Made by a program: the position numbers and the translations under genes
The notes under the pieces: model-generated
Databases searched by the model: none
Told to the model about the DNA's origin: nothing
What the model saw: only the letters and a program-made list of their open reading frames with translations
Shown here: in pieces, positions 32,409-41,474 of the stretch
Layout: the number at the start of each line of letters is the position of its first letter
How positions within the stretch are numbered: position 1 is the stretch's first letter
NCBI GenBank assembly: GCA_002839185.1
Contig: PGXO01000010.1
Span: 62,001-126,000, forward strand
Origin: Synergistetes bacterium HGW-Synergistetes-1
GTDB lineage: Bacteria > Synergistota > Synergistia > Synergistales > Synergistaceae
Direction: 5' to 3'
Length of the DNA stretch: 64,000 bases

Positions 32409-33479
32409 CTAGCAGAATATTTTCTGCACATAGGATGACGTAGAGGCAGAAAGCATTGCAGGGTAATCAGGGCGGAATCTCAAGGTGTCTCCCGCTTTAT
32501 ATTTTTTAGGACAATCTTCCAGATCCACAAGGAGGTGGTCGCTTGAAGCAGTGATGATCTCCACACCCTCATCAAGCGGCAAGAGCCCTTCTATCCTGAT
32601 ATCCTGCCTGCCTATTGCAAGAACTCCGCGCAGCCTGTTGCCTCTATCAAGAAATATCGGAACGTTTCCTGAGAAGTCCATCCCGATTTCTCCTATCGGA
32701 AGGGTTGGTTTTACGCGAACTTCACACAATTCTGCCACAATTTCCATGGTATCCTGGCTGAGCATGGTAAATGGGAAATTTTCAGAGGAATCAGTGCCTA
32801 AAAGTATCGATTCACCAAGTCTGAGGCTATTTATCCCTTCGGGAATGTTCCCCCTTATCATTTGGACAAGCGAACAGGTGCCGCCGCCGGATACTAAGTC
32901 GATAGGTCTGTTAAGCTTGTTCTCCATCTCCTTGCAGTATTCAAGAAGCCGTGTCAAATTATCATGTCCCGGCAGCGCTCCACTCGCGCAGGCAAAATTT
33001 GCACCCACCCCCGCAATATGCAGATAAGGCGAAATGTTCTTTAATTTCTCATATGATGACTCTAATTCTGTCGGCCAGAATCCTTCGCGTAAATCTCCCA
33101 TGTCGATCATTATTACAATTTTATGATTCTTCTTTAGTTTGTCGCAAATACGGGACATTTCAAGGATACTGTCCAGTTCAGAAACCAGAGAATAATCACA
33201 AAACTTGACTGTGTCTTCGATCTCAGAGGGCATAGGTATCCTTATCAGGGCATATTCACCTTGTATCCCCTCCTCTTTCATCTTTACGATGTTAGATATC
33301 CTGCTGTCTGCGAGTATCTGAAATCCAGCTTTTTTGAAGGCCAGCGCGATCTCCGGATGAGCACTCATTCCTTTTGTTACGGCCCACAGCGAGATACCGT
33401 GCATGGAGCACTCTTTGATCAGAATTTGTCCGTTATTAACGATCTTGTCTGTTTGTATTTTCATTATTGGGTATCGCAA
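32409..33479 (-). CDS. PLP-dependent amino-acid racemase (ornithine racemase/YhfX-like, COG3457)
   Basis: A fold-type III racemase of 356 residues. The N-terminus YPIMKIQTDKIVNNGQILIK aligns with the alanine-racemase-like YPxLxIDLxKI start, and Lys in SLWAVTKGMSAHPEI is the expected PLP lysine. GVGANFACASGALPG, DLVSGGGTCSLVQM and LRLGESILLGTD match the COG3457 family of Orr and YhfX. TTG 33479 is preferred as start: AGGAGG is nine bases upstream, while the longer frame to 33554 enters the previous gene. Being coupled to homoserine dehydrogenase, it may racemise homoserine or a related amino acid (inference). Confidence 0.8.
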   Translation of the reverse strand: MRYPIMKIQTDKIVNNGQILIKECSMHGISLWAVTKGMSAHPEIALAFKKAGFQILADSRISNIVKMKEEGIQGEYALIRIPMPSEIEDTVKFCDYSLVSELDSILEMSRICDKLKKNHKIVIMIDMGDLREGFWPTELESSYEKLKNISPYLHIAGVGANFACASGALPGHDNLTRLLEYCKEMENKLNRPIDLVSGGGTCSLVQMIRGNIPEGINSLRLGESILLGTDSSENFPFTMLSQDTMEIVAELCEVRVKPTLPIGEIGMDFSGNVPIFLDRGNRLRGVLAIGRQDIRIEGLLPLDEGVEIITASSDHLLVDLEDCPKKYKAGDTLRFRPDYPAMLSASTSSYVQKIFC

Positions 33480-33492
33480 GGTGGGAGTCCTC

Positions 33493-34518
33493 CTAATATG
33501 GGCTATTATCCGATATTGATATAAGGTCCTCAATGACACCGTAGGCTGTGTCAAGAAGATCAGGGCGATCCTGGATCAGAGTGTTCGTGTGCATAAGGTC
33601 TGATTCAAAGCGTATTGCGGCTCCAAAGTGAGATATCAGAGCCATTACATCGTCTTTGTTAACCTCTTCCACTTTTACACTGGCCGTTATTTTTCCATCA
33701 ACATTATGAGCACGGCACATCAGCTTTAGCCTTTTCCCACGCTTTAAGGCATCCTGGCACATTTCGGGCGTGATTTGGGAGATTCCTTTACGTTCCACAT
33801 CATAGGGAGTAATATGCGCATCCATAAGTACATTGGCAAATGCTGCGGTCTTTGCGGCAGGGTCCCATCCGTCCGTATCCATTGTTGGGTCTGCTTCAGC
33901 AATCCCAGCTAACTGAGCCTGTTTTACTCCCTCTTCAAAAGTGCCGCCATTTTCCATGTACGATAGTATGTAGTTCGTCGTTCCGTTCAGGATACCGGAG
34001 AATCCTTTAATAGTGGATCCCTTCATGCAGCGCCGGACGAGGTTGAAAACTGGCGCCCCATCCATTACAGCAGATTCAAACAAATACTTAACGCCCTTTT
34101 CGTCCGCCAGCTTCTTCAACTTATGGTAATTGAAAGCAACCGGTCCTTTGTTTGCAGATACTACAGACTTACCGCGTTCAAGTGCGGCATGGATGTATGA
34201 AGAAGCAGGCTCTCCGTGTTCGCTGATCGATAGTGCCGATAGCTCAACAAGAACGTCGTAGTCAAGTATCTGCGCCGCTTCAAGCGGTGTGAGGAAAGAG
34301 AGTTGCTCGTCTTCACAAACCAATGTATTTTTTTCTTTTAGGCTGCGTAAAACGGATCTCAGATCAAGCCCGTTGGTATTTTCGACACCGCCATGACGCT
34401 GAGTAAAAACACCGATCACAGTAGGAGCCAGGTCAAGCTTAGGGTAAAGCTCTTTTTCTGTTAAAATTCGCGCCGTCTCTTTTGCAACATTTCCAAATCC
34501 AATAAATAAAATTCTCAT
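33493..34518 (-). CDS. Homoserine dehydrogenase, short form
   Basis: 341 residues with a Rossmann start (ILFIGFGNVAKETAR), SANKGPVAFNY, the signature GILNGTTNYIL, and catalytic AGIAEADPTMDTDGWDP with AAK. It lacks the C-terminal ACT regulatory domain of biosynthetic enzymes (about 430 aa), so it may escape threonine feedback and work in the catabolic direction, homoserine to aspartate semialdehyde. Start ATG 34518 has GGGAG eight bases upstream; another start at 34533 is possible. It is 13 bases from the racemase gene. Confidence 0.85.
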   Translation of the reverse strand: MRILFIGFGNVAKETARILTEKELYPKLDLAPTVIGVFTQRHGGVENTNGLDLRSVLRSLKEKNTLVCEDEQLSFLTPLEAAQILDYDVLVELSALSISEHGEPASSYIHAALERGKSVVSANKGPVAFNYHKLKKLADEKGVKYLFESAVMDGAPVFNLVRRCMKGSTIKGFSGILNGTTNYILSYMENGGTFEEGVKQAQLAGIAEADPTMDTDGWDPAAKTAAFANVLMDAHITPYDVERKGISQITPEMCQDALKRGKRLKLMCRAHNVDGKITASVKVEEVNKDDVMALISHFGAAIRFESDLMHTNTLIQDRPDLLDTAYGVIEDLISISDNSPY

Positions 34519-34551
34519 TATATCTACTCCCATATTTTCTTGTGCAATAAA

Positions 34552-34583
34552 GGCTGCGTACGACTTTTAAGTCGCCCGCAGCC
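34552..34583 (-). terminator. Intra-operon hairpin between the antiporter and homoserine dehydrogenase genes
   Basis: GGCTGCG/CGCAGCC with an inner GCGACTT/AAGTCG stem, followed on the minus strand by TTTATT. It may lower expression of the two downstream enzyme genes relative to the transporter. Confidence 0.55.
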
Positions 34584-34608
34584 AGCTAGTGTTAGAGTTC
34601 CAGATATG

Positions 34609-36048
34609 CTATTTTTTGAGCCTTACATTGGGCTCTGCAGGCAGGCCAAAGAGAGGGATAAATCTGTCTAATCCTGTAAATGTCAGGATATATATCGAAA
34701 GCACGGTGATGATCGCCATGAAATTATAGTAGAGATCTCCGACCGTGAAAGTATAGAGAGGATAGACAGCGGCTGCAAGTCCCATATAGTACGCAACACC
34801 CGTATGCCATGGGATCAAAGCTGCGGTGTGCACGCCCACCGCGTCGGAAAAGAGCGCATTCCTGTTGCGAAGTATATATTTATCTTCCTCTGAACCCTCT
34901 ACATTATCGTCTACTATACCTTTGATTACTGGTCCCACTGTAGCCATCTGCGACATCTCTTCGTTAAGAGTCGCATTTATGATAAGGCAGAGAAGCCCAT
35001 TGCAGACCAAAAGATGACGCACACGTTTGCTTATTTTGACAAAGAACGCCGCAACAGGGCCAAATGCATCCATTCTTCGCATTACGGCCCCAAAACCCAT
35101 GGCCCAGAAGAGCATTATGACAGCCCAACTTCCCGCATCTTCAAAACCTGACTGGACCAATCCAATTACGTCTTTCAGCGAAGTTACAGTTCCTGCAAGA
35201 AAACCGAATAGGATTGCAAGGACAATGCCCGATGATAGGCATGAGATAGTATCCATTTTCATTATAGCCATCGTTATTACTATTATTACAGGAATTACCA
35301 TGTACAACGGCACACCTTCTGCAACCTGATCCAGCAGAGTCAAAACAGCCGGACGCTCTTCCTGAAGGATAGCTATTGTTTTCTCGGACATGGTGGCAAG
35401 TATCTGTGACGGGTCTCCGACTGTTTCCGGAAGCCCCATTGAAATGCTTACTGCGTAAAAACAAATTGCAGACAAAATAACACATATAGCTGACCATGGT
35501 GCCTGAGTCCTTACCCTGTCAACAACCTTTATGCCTTGCAGCCCCGAACTCAATATCGTTGTATCTGAAATCAACCCAATATTATCACCGAAGGCAGAAC
35601 CTCCGACACAAGCCGCAAAAGTCAGCGCCGGATTTCCTCCGACTACATTACACAACCACATAAAAATAGGAATACAAGCTGCGAATGTCCCCCATGATGT
35701 TCCTGTAGATACGGACAGAGCACAAGTGGTCAGGAAAGCAACCACTGCAACCGTTTTCCCCGTAACCCCAATGTTGATAAAGATCGATATAGCTGCTGCC
35801 CCGACACCTGTCGACATAAAAATTTCGGCAAGTGCATAGGCCAACATAAGTATAAAGGCCAAAAGAGTCGCTTCTTTGGCTCCCTCTACGCCTTCATTCA
35901 GCACTTCCGAGAATTTCATTTTCTCTGTAACCTTACAAATGGCTGCCGCAACAAAAAGCCCTATCGAAGCAGAGATAAGTATATCTACTCCATTCACTAC
36001 CATTACTGCCAAAAGAACAACGGGCGACAATTTTAACAATGCGATCAA
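34609..36048 (-). CDS. NhaC-family Na+/H+ or substrate antiporter
   Basis: A 479-residue membrane protein of about twelve helices. SVSTGTSWGTFAACIPIFMW and SAFGDNIGLISDTTILSSG with the conserved D-T are the NhaC-family core, and a second repeat includes NATLNEEMSQMATVGP. NhaC relatives include malate/lactate and amino-acid antiporters. Its place between amino-acid enzymes suggests import of their substrate in exchange for sodium or a product, although this is inference. Confidence 0.82.
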   Translation of the reverse strand: MIALLKLSPVVLLAVMVVNGVDILISASIGLFVAAAICKVTEKMKFSEVLNEGVEGAKEATLLAFILMLAYALAEIFMSTGVGAAAISIFINIGVTGKTVAVVAFLTTCALSVSTGTSWGTFAACIPIFMWLCNVVGGNPALTFAACVGGSAFGDNIGLISDTTILSSGLQGIKVVDRVRTQAPWSAICVILSAICFYAVSISMGLPETVGDPSQILATMSEKTIAILQEERPAVLTLLDQVAEGVPLYMVIPVIIVITMAIMKMDTISCLSSGIVLAILFGFLAGTVTSLKDVIGLVQSGFEDAGSWAVIMLFWAMGFGAVMRRMDAFGPVAAFFVKISKRVRHLLVCNGLLCLIINATLNEEMSQMATVGPVIKGIVDDNVEGSEEDKYILRNRNALFSDAVGVHTAALIPWHTGVAYYMGLAAAVYPLYTFTVGDLYYNFMAIITVLSIYILTFTGLDRFIPLFGLPAEPNVRLKK

Positions 36049-36071
36049 TGTAAAACCCCCTTTAGAAAATT

Positions 36072-36105
36072 AAAGTGTGCCGCCTTCCGGCAGGCACACT
36101 TTTTG
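36072..36105. terminator. Hairpin between the aminotransferase and antiporter genes
   Basis: AAGTGTGCC pairs with GGCACACTT around an inner GCC/GGC stem, with T-tracts on both strands. It lies four bases past the aminotransferase stop and may separate or attenuate the two cistrons. Confidence 0.65.
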
Positions 36106-36108
36106 AAA

Positions 36109-37218
36109 TTACTTCAGGCTTTCCTTTACAGAATCAGAAATAGACTTGAGTCCTCTAGCAAGCTCATCATGCAAAGGCCAGCCATAACCGATCCTCATGT
36201 ATCGTTTGCTCTGCTCAAACCAGTGCCCGGGACCTACATACGTACCGTATTTCTCATTCATTAAGCGGTAAACCTTTTCAACATCCACTTCTACTTCCGG
36301 TTTTATCCTCGGAAAACAAGTGCAGGCGGCTCTTGGTTCAACCCATTCCATGAATTCTTCCTGTTCTATCCACTCTTTAACAACTGCAAATCTATCCGCT
36401 ATAGTCGCGTCGTTTTGCTTGATCCATTCATCTTTTTGCGACAAAGCGACATAGCCGATATATTCATCGACTACACTGCCTCCAATACATACCTGTTCTT
36501 TGGCACAAAGCAGAAGATCGTTTATCTTTTTATTCCGGCATACAGTCCAGCCTATTCGAATACCGGGAATCCCATATGTTTTAGAGAGTGATGATACGGA
36601 TATTACCTTGTCAGAAAGAGAAGCTGCGACAGGAAGGACTTCATCCTTAAACATATCTCTGTATGTTTCGTCTATGAGAAGCCAGACATCGTGTTTTTCA
36701 GCTATTGCAATTACTTCTTTTAGCTCTGAAAGAGACATCATCGTTCCCGTAGGGTTGTGAGGGTTAGTCAATGAAATGTACTTAGTGTCAGGTTTTATCA
36801 TATACTTGAGTTTGTCAATATCTACTTTAAATCCTTCTTCAAACTTCTGGTCGAGATAGCTAATGTCGGCACCTATTGCACGAGGCGTTTCAATATTTGT
36901 TCCATAATTTGGTCTTGCGACTATCATTTTGTCGCCGGGTTCCAAGAGAGACGATGCAACTAAAAACAGAGCTGAAGCAGCACCGGCAGTAACAAGCACA
37001 TCATTTGGATCGTCTAAGCCGGACTGCTGAGCAATAGTTTCACGGAGGCGGGGATCTCCGAGGTGATCACCATAAGGAAGGATCATGTCGTCGATCACAA
37101 GTCCAAGACCTCTTATATTCCTGTCTCTAACTGAAGTCTCTGTTAGGTTGTTTTTTATTTTTTCATATCCTAACTGCTCAGGCGATTCTTTTTCTATGGA
37201 CATCCTTACGTATTTCAT
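36109..37218 (-). CDS. PLP-dependent class I/II aminotransferase
   Basis: A 369-residue fold-type I aminotransferase. Motifs: DPRLRETIAQQSG, VTAGAASALFLVASSLLEPG, SLTNPHNPTGTMMS, LIDETYRD with the PLP Asp, SSLSKTYGIPGIRIGW with the catalytic Lys, and MRIGYGW. The substrate cannot be predicted. It is the first gene of the cassette operon, divergent from the PucR regulator that probably controls it. Confidence 0.88.
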   Translation of the reverse strand: MKYVRMSIEKESPEQLGYEKIKNNLTETSVRDRNIRGLGLVIDDMILPYGDHLGDPRLRETIAQQSGLDDPNDVLVTAGAASALFLVASSLLEPGDKMIVARPNYGTNIETPRAIGADISYLDQKFEEGFKVDIDKLKYMIKPDTKYISLTNPHNPTGTMMSLSELKEVIAIAEKHDVWLLIDETYRDMFKDEVLPVAASLSDKVISVSSLSKTYGIPGIRIGWTVCRNKKINDLLLCAKEQVCIGGSVVDEYIGYVALSQKDEWIKQNDATIADRFAVVKEWIEQEEFMEWVEPRAACTCFPRIKPEVEVDVEKVYRLMNEKYGTYVGPGHWFEQSKRYMRIGYGWPLHDELARGLKSISDSVKESLK

Positions 37219-37263
37219 TTTATTATCCTCCTGTTGTCACATGTTGCTTCCGGCGTTTCTATT

Positions 37264-37422
37264 ACACGCGCGCACGTGTTTACAACAAGAAGTTTATTGT
37301 CATGAAAAACGCAAATCAAACACCATTTTATATAATAAAAAACAATTATTGACCACTTTTTTGTAAATAAACAACAGGTAAGCCTAACTACTTTTGCTAA
37401 AATAGGATAGAATATAGCAAAA
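37264..37422. promoter_or_regulatory. Divergent control region of the cassette
   Basis: This AT-rich 325-base gap between the aminotransferase and pucR-type genes holds two candidate operator sites. An imperfect palindrome, ACACGCGCGCACGTGT, lies at 37264-37279. A perfect inverted repeat, TTTTGCTA/TAGCAAAA, with a 15-base spacer lies at 37392-37422. A TAGAAT hexamer sits in the second spacer. No gene is visible. Confidence 0.5.
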
Positions 37423-37543
37423 TTATTTCTTTTAAAACCATAAAAATCTACATATTCAACTAGTTAACAAAAAATTGGATCGTTTTTTGGTTTTGAATCA
37501 CATAGGTAATATTATAAAAAATTACAACATTTGGGTGGTTTTT

Positions 37544-38731
37544 ATGTATTACATGATCTCAGATTTTTTGAACACATATGGATCTAATGTCTCTTTGATA
37601 GCCGGCAGTGGAGGGCTTTCGAGGATCGTTAAGGACGTTGGAATACTTGACTATGAACTGGACACTTCTTTAAGGAGCAAATATTTCCACACAAGTCTTT
37701 TTAGGGATCAACTTGTGCTGACAACTTTTCTTTGCGCAAAAGATGACATATCAATGATCGGAGAGGGCATAAAACACCTTCTCAAGCAAGATGCAAGCGC
37801 TTTGGCAATAAGAAATGTATTTCATCTCCCCATCCCCGAATCTGTACTGAGATATGCTGATTCCAAAAATTTTCCAATAATATTGATCAATTCGATGGAT
37901 ATATATTTTGAAAAGATCATTTATGACGTCAACAGATATGTCGAACGAATGGCAGATATTAACTTTATGCAAAATGAGGTAAATATACTGCTTTCACGAA
38001 AACTTTCAACAGATGAGGTCAGAGACCATGCGAAACTCATAGATCCGTCGTTTGAGGAAAGGTATATAGCCATATATTTTATGAGCCGGGACTATTTTAG
38101 CGAATCAGACTTTCTTGAATGCTTTGAAAGATATGACAAGAGTTGTTTTTCAACACCAGCAAGTACTATGTGCCTCTACAAACACGGCGCATTTTTGTTC
38201 TATTCCTGCGATGACACCTCAGTAATGTTCGATGACAATTTTGTGTCCCAGGCTGTAAAAAAGATCTTCCCGGACCCATCTAACTACACAATAGGAATAA
38301 GCAGACCGCACTTCAGCCTTGGGGAATTTTCAGTCTGCCTCAGAGAAAGTCTTTGTGCAGCACTTTTAAACAAAAATCTCCAAAAGCCTTTTTTGAGATA
38401 CAGTGAGCTTGGGGCATATGAGATAATTTTCCCCTTTGCAAAAAGCAAAGAAATGCAGGATTTTAAGAAAAAAGTTCTGGAGCCAATTAATGAGTGCGAC
38501 GCAGAGAACAACACAAACTTGCTTGAAACACTTACCCAATATGTACTATCCGGCTGCAAAATGCGCGTTGCAGCAAAAATGACTTTACAGCATGAAAATA
38601 CAGTCCGCTACAGATTAGAAAAGATAGCTATACTGACCGGACTCGATTTTAAATCCGAGGCACAGCGGGAAGAGCTCTCACTAGCGGTAAAAATTGACAT
38701 ATGCAGCGGACTGCTTGGAGATGAAGTATGA
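37544..38731 (+). CDS. PucR-family transcriptional activator
   Basis: A 395-residue regulator. The N-terminal PucR domain (GSGGLSRIVKDVGILDYELD onwards) is followed by a GGDEF-like middle part, and the C-terminal HTH_30 reads LSGCKMRVAAKMTLQHENTVRYRLEKIA. The family typically controls purine, GABA or amino-acid catabolism in response to a metabolite. ATG 37544 has GGGTGG upstream; an earlier start at 37475 is possible. It is divergent from the aminotransferase-antiporter-hom-racemase operon, its obvious target. Confidence 0.85.
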   Translation: MYYMISDFLNTYGSNVSLIAGSGGLSRIVKDVGILDYELDTSLRSKYFHTSLFRDQLVLTTFLCAKDDISMIGEGIKHLLKQDASALAIRNVFHLPIPESVLRYADSKNFPIILINSMDIYFEKIIYDVNRYVERMADINFMQNEVNILLSRKLSTDEVRDHAKLIDPSFEERYIAIYFMSRDYFSESDFLECFERYDKSCFSTPASTMCLYKHGAFLFYSCDDTSVMFDDNFVSQAVKKIFPDPSNYTIGISRPHFSLGEFSVCLRESLCAALLNKNLQKPFLRYSELGAYEIIFPFAKSKEMQDFKKKVLEPINECDAENNTNLLETLTQYVLSGCKMRVAAKMTLQHENTVRYRLEKIAILTGLDFKSEAQREELSLAVKIDICSGLLGDEV

Positions 38732-38764
38732 TTTTTCCCAAAGTTCAGATTATGATCTACGGTC

Positions 38765-40444
38765 TTAAAATTTCATCATTCCGCCCTCGGCTGCTGAGGC
38801 AGCGAGTTTTGCGTATATGCCCAGGATGCCTTTCAGTTCCTTCTGAGGAGGTCTTTTCCAATCTTTTAGGCGGGCTTCAAGCTCCTCGGGAGAGAGGTCT
38901 ACATCCAGTTTTTTATTTTCAACATCTATGGTGATGATGTCTCCGTCCCTGACTGCGGCTATGGGGCCGCCTTCAGCGGCTTCGGGGGATATGTGGCCGA
39001 CAAAGCAGCCGTTGTTGGTTCCGGAGAAACGGCCGTCTGTAATTATCGCGGTCTTTTTTGCAAGGCCCCTGCCGTAAAGCAGTTTCATGGCGAAATACAT
39101 TTCACGCATTCCGGGGCCGCCTTTCGGGCCCTCGTAACGGATGACCAGGACATCGCCCTCTTTTATATTCCCGTCAAGGATCGCCCGGTTCGCATCTTCT
39201 TCGCAGTCAAAGACTCTTGCAGGTCCGGAAAAATGGTACATCGACGGATCCATAGCGATGGGTTTTGTTATCCCTGTCCCCGGAGCAAGGTTACCCCGCA
39301 TCACTGCCAGACCGCCCGATTTGCAGAAAGGATCTTCCTTTGTACGTATCACACGCCTGTCAACTCCGAAGGGACTTGACCGATCCTCAAGGTTCTCGCC
39401 AAGGCTCTTTCCGCTTACAGTCATGCAAGAGAGGTCTATCTCGTTTTCCAGCTCCTTCATGACCTGCGGGATGCCTCCGGCGCGGTAAAAGTCCTCCATA
39501 TCGTACTCTGAGGCAGGATTTACCATAGCGATAGACGGGATATTTTGACTCGCCCTGTCGTAAATATCTATCATTGTCCCGGGTGCTATACCTATCTCGT
39601 TCCCTATGGCTGAAAGGTGAATGAAGCAGTTAGTCGAGCCGCCGGTAGCGACCATTATCTTCGCAGTGTTTTCAAGGGAGTCTTTCGTAATGATGTCGTG
39701 CGCTGTGATGTTTTGCCTGACAAGTTCGACGATCTTTTTCCCGGTCTCTTCCGCTGCCCTGGAACGGGCAGCGCTTGTAGCGGGTATAAGGGACGATCCC
39801 GGGAGGGACATGCCCATGGCTTCTGCCGCGCAACCCATCGAGTTGGCGGTGCCGTAGTATGAGCATGAACCGCATGAGGGTGCGGCATTGTCTTCGAGCA
39901 TTGATAAAGTCTCTTTTGTGATCCGTCCGGCACTCAGCATACCCACAGCCTCCGATACAGAGGTGGAGTCGCTTTTGCGCCCGTCAAACGAAACTCCTCC
40001 GGCCATTGGACCTCCGACAAGCAATATCGCCGGAATGCCCAGCCTGGCGGCCGCCATCAGCATGCCCGGAACTATTTTATCGCATGATCCAAGCATAACA
40101 ATGCCATCAAGCCTGTGGGCTTCGGCCATTGCTTCGATGTCGCATGCTATAAGGTCTCTGGTGGGGAGTATGTATTTCATGCCGTTATGTCCGCATGACT
40201 GTCCGTCACAGGCGGCTATTACGCCAAACTCGACCGCCATTCCGCCTGCCCTGTATATGCCCTTTTTTACGAACTCAGAAAGGTTCCTGAGGTTGTAATG
40301 TCCTGGCACCAGCTCGTTCCATGAGTTTGCTATTCCTATTAGGGGACCCTTTAGGTCTTCGTCAGAGAAGCCCATAGATTTATAAAGGGCCCTGTTTTCA
40401 GTAAACACCGGATCTGAAAGTATTTCGGAACTTCTGAATTTCAT
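38765..40444 (-). CDS. ilvD: Dihydroxy-acid dehydratase (IlvD)
   Basis: A 559-residue IlvD/Edd-family Fe-S dehydratase. Cluster and Mg ligands appear in ACDGQSCGHNG, LGSCDKIVPGM and APSCGSCSYYGTANSM. The active-site serine region TDGRFSGTNNGCFVGHISPEA is present. Length and start fit branched-chain amino-acid synthesis (dihydroxyisovalerate to ketoisovalerate). No other ilv gene is here, and it follows the GntR gene by only 28 bases. It may instead serve the neighbouring hydroxy-acid pathway. Its 3' end is partly duplicated at 32069-32274. Confidence 0.88.
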   Translation of the reverse strand: MKFRSSEILSDPVFTENRALYKSMGFSDEDLKGPLIGIANSWNELVPGHYNLRNLSEFVKKGIYRAGGMAVEFGVIAACDGQSCGHNGMKYILPTRDLIACDIEAMAEAHRLDGIVMLGSCDKIVPGMLMAAARLGIPAILLVGGPMAGGVSFDGRKSDSTSVSEAVGMLSAGRITKETLSMLEDNAAPSCGSCSYYGTANSMGCAAEAMGMSLPGSSLIPATSAARSRAAEETGKKIVELVRQNITAHDIITKDSLENTAKIMVATGGSTNCFIHLSAIGNEIGIAPGTMIDIYDRASQNIPSIAMVNPASEYDMEDFYRAGGIPQVMKELENEIDLSCMTVSGKSLGENLEDRSSPFGVDRRVIRTKEDPFCKSGGLAVMRGNLAPGTGITKPIAMDPSMYHFSGPARVFDCEEDANRAILDGNIKEGDVLVIRYEGPKGGPGMREMYFAMKLLYGRGLAKKTAIITDGRFSGTNNGCFVGHISPEAAEGGPIAAVRDGDIITIDVENKKLDVDLSPEELEARLKDWKRPPQKELKGILGIYAKLAASAAEGGMMKF

Positions 40445-40472
40445 AATAATATCTTCCTTCGGCTATCTGCTT

Positions 40473-41138
40473 CTACTTAAGAAAATAATCTTTCATTATA
40501 TTGCTCTCGCTCTTTGCGATATGTTCGTAGAGCAAAGATGAGAGGCCCCTGGCATCCCTGTCTCGAAGCTTTTCCAGTATCTCAACGTGCTGACCGATCG
40601 TTTCATGGATGTTTGCCAGGGACTGCGCAGAAAGCTTCTGGAAACGTTTTATCTGCGCGTGGTATGTTGTGATGATGGCACCAATACGTTTATTAGTCGC
40701 GTATTTCGTTATGGTCAGGTGTAGGAGCAGATCCATGTCAGAGACGCGAGTCAGGTCTACCTCTCCTGCGAGCGCAGCCTTTTTGAGGACTTTCCAGCCT
40801 CTCTCCATCTCGTCTATCTCCTCTTCCGGGATCCTGTTTACTGCGGAAAGTGCTGCGAAGGGTTCCAGCAGTTTGCGTATATCGTATATCTCTTTGAGAT
40901 CTTCGAGGGATATTTCTGATACAAAGGCGCCTTTTTGGGGAATTATCTTGACGTATCCGTCCTGTTCCAGGCTGCGCAGGGCTTCACGGATAGGCGTTCT
41001 GCTGACCCCTATCTCCCTGGCAAGCTGGTTTTCGGGCAATGGAGCTCCCATCTCGATCTCTCTTGATTCGATAGCGTCACGGATCCATTCGTATGCTTTG
41101 GTCCAGCTGGCCTTTTCTTGGTCATGCATTAATGACAC
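40473..41138 (-). CDS. GntR-family regulator, FCD (FadR) subfamily
   Basis: A 221-residue repressor. Winged-helix GAPLPENQLAREIGVSRTPI and REALRSLEQDGYV, then the all-helical FCD ligand domain with the metal-ligand pattern DLLLHLTITKYATN and the late histidines (THETIGQHVEILE-like HETIGQHVEI). FCD regulators sense organic acids. It is divergent from the larA-acnX-TRAP operon and co-directional with ilvD. Two TGTATACA sites in the shared control region are good operator candidates. Confidence 0.88.
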   Translation of the reverse strand: MSLMHDQEKASWTKAYEWIRDAIESREIEMGAPLPENQLAREIGVSRTPIREALRSLEQDGYVKIIPQKGAFVSEISLEDLKEIYDIRKLLEPFAALSAVNRIPEEEIDEMERGWKVLKKAALAGEVDLTRVSDMDLLLHLTITKYATNKRIGAIITTYHAQIKRFQKLSAQSLANIHETIGQHVEILEKLRDRDARGLSSLLYEHIAKSESNIMKDYFLK

Positions 41139-41159
41139 CCTCCATTATTTTAACTTAAC

Positions 41160-41167
41160 TGTATACA
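41160..41167. promoter_or_regulatory. Candidate GntR operator 1
   Basis: TGTATACA, within the perfect ten-base palindrome CTGTATACAG, lies 21 bases upstream of the gntR start. The same octamer recurs at 41417. Confidence 0.55.
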
Positions 41168-41416
41168 GCAAACATACATCTTTATCACAGTTTTGTCCAT
41201 ATATTTCATTGAATATCCGGCAATATACTACATCCGGCCGGATCGATAAACAAAAATCTGTTTACAAGCTGAACCTTTGATATAAGAGGATTCACAAATT
41301 TCAGAGTTGACATAAATATTAGCAGATACTATTATGCAAACATATTTAAGAAAACTTTTTTGACCGGACGATCTATTCATAGGGTAATGCCAAAACGGAA
41401 TGGGATAATCTTTGCA

Positions 41417-41424
41417 TGTATACA
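41417..41424. promoter_or_regulatory. Candidate GntR operator 2
   Basis: TGTATACA lies 50 bases upstream of the larA ATG. The octamer matches the first site and the inverted TGTATACA style of FadR-subfamily operators. The rest of this 337-base gap has no gene. TTGACC at 41360 is a possible -35. Confidence 0.55.
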
Positions 41425-41474
41425 GACTACATACTTGCGATACACAAGTCACATACCATAGAAGGGCAAAGCTG

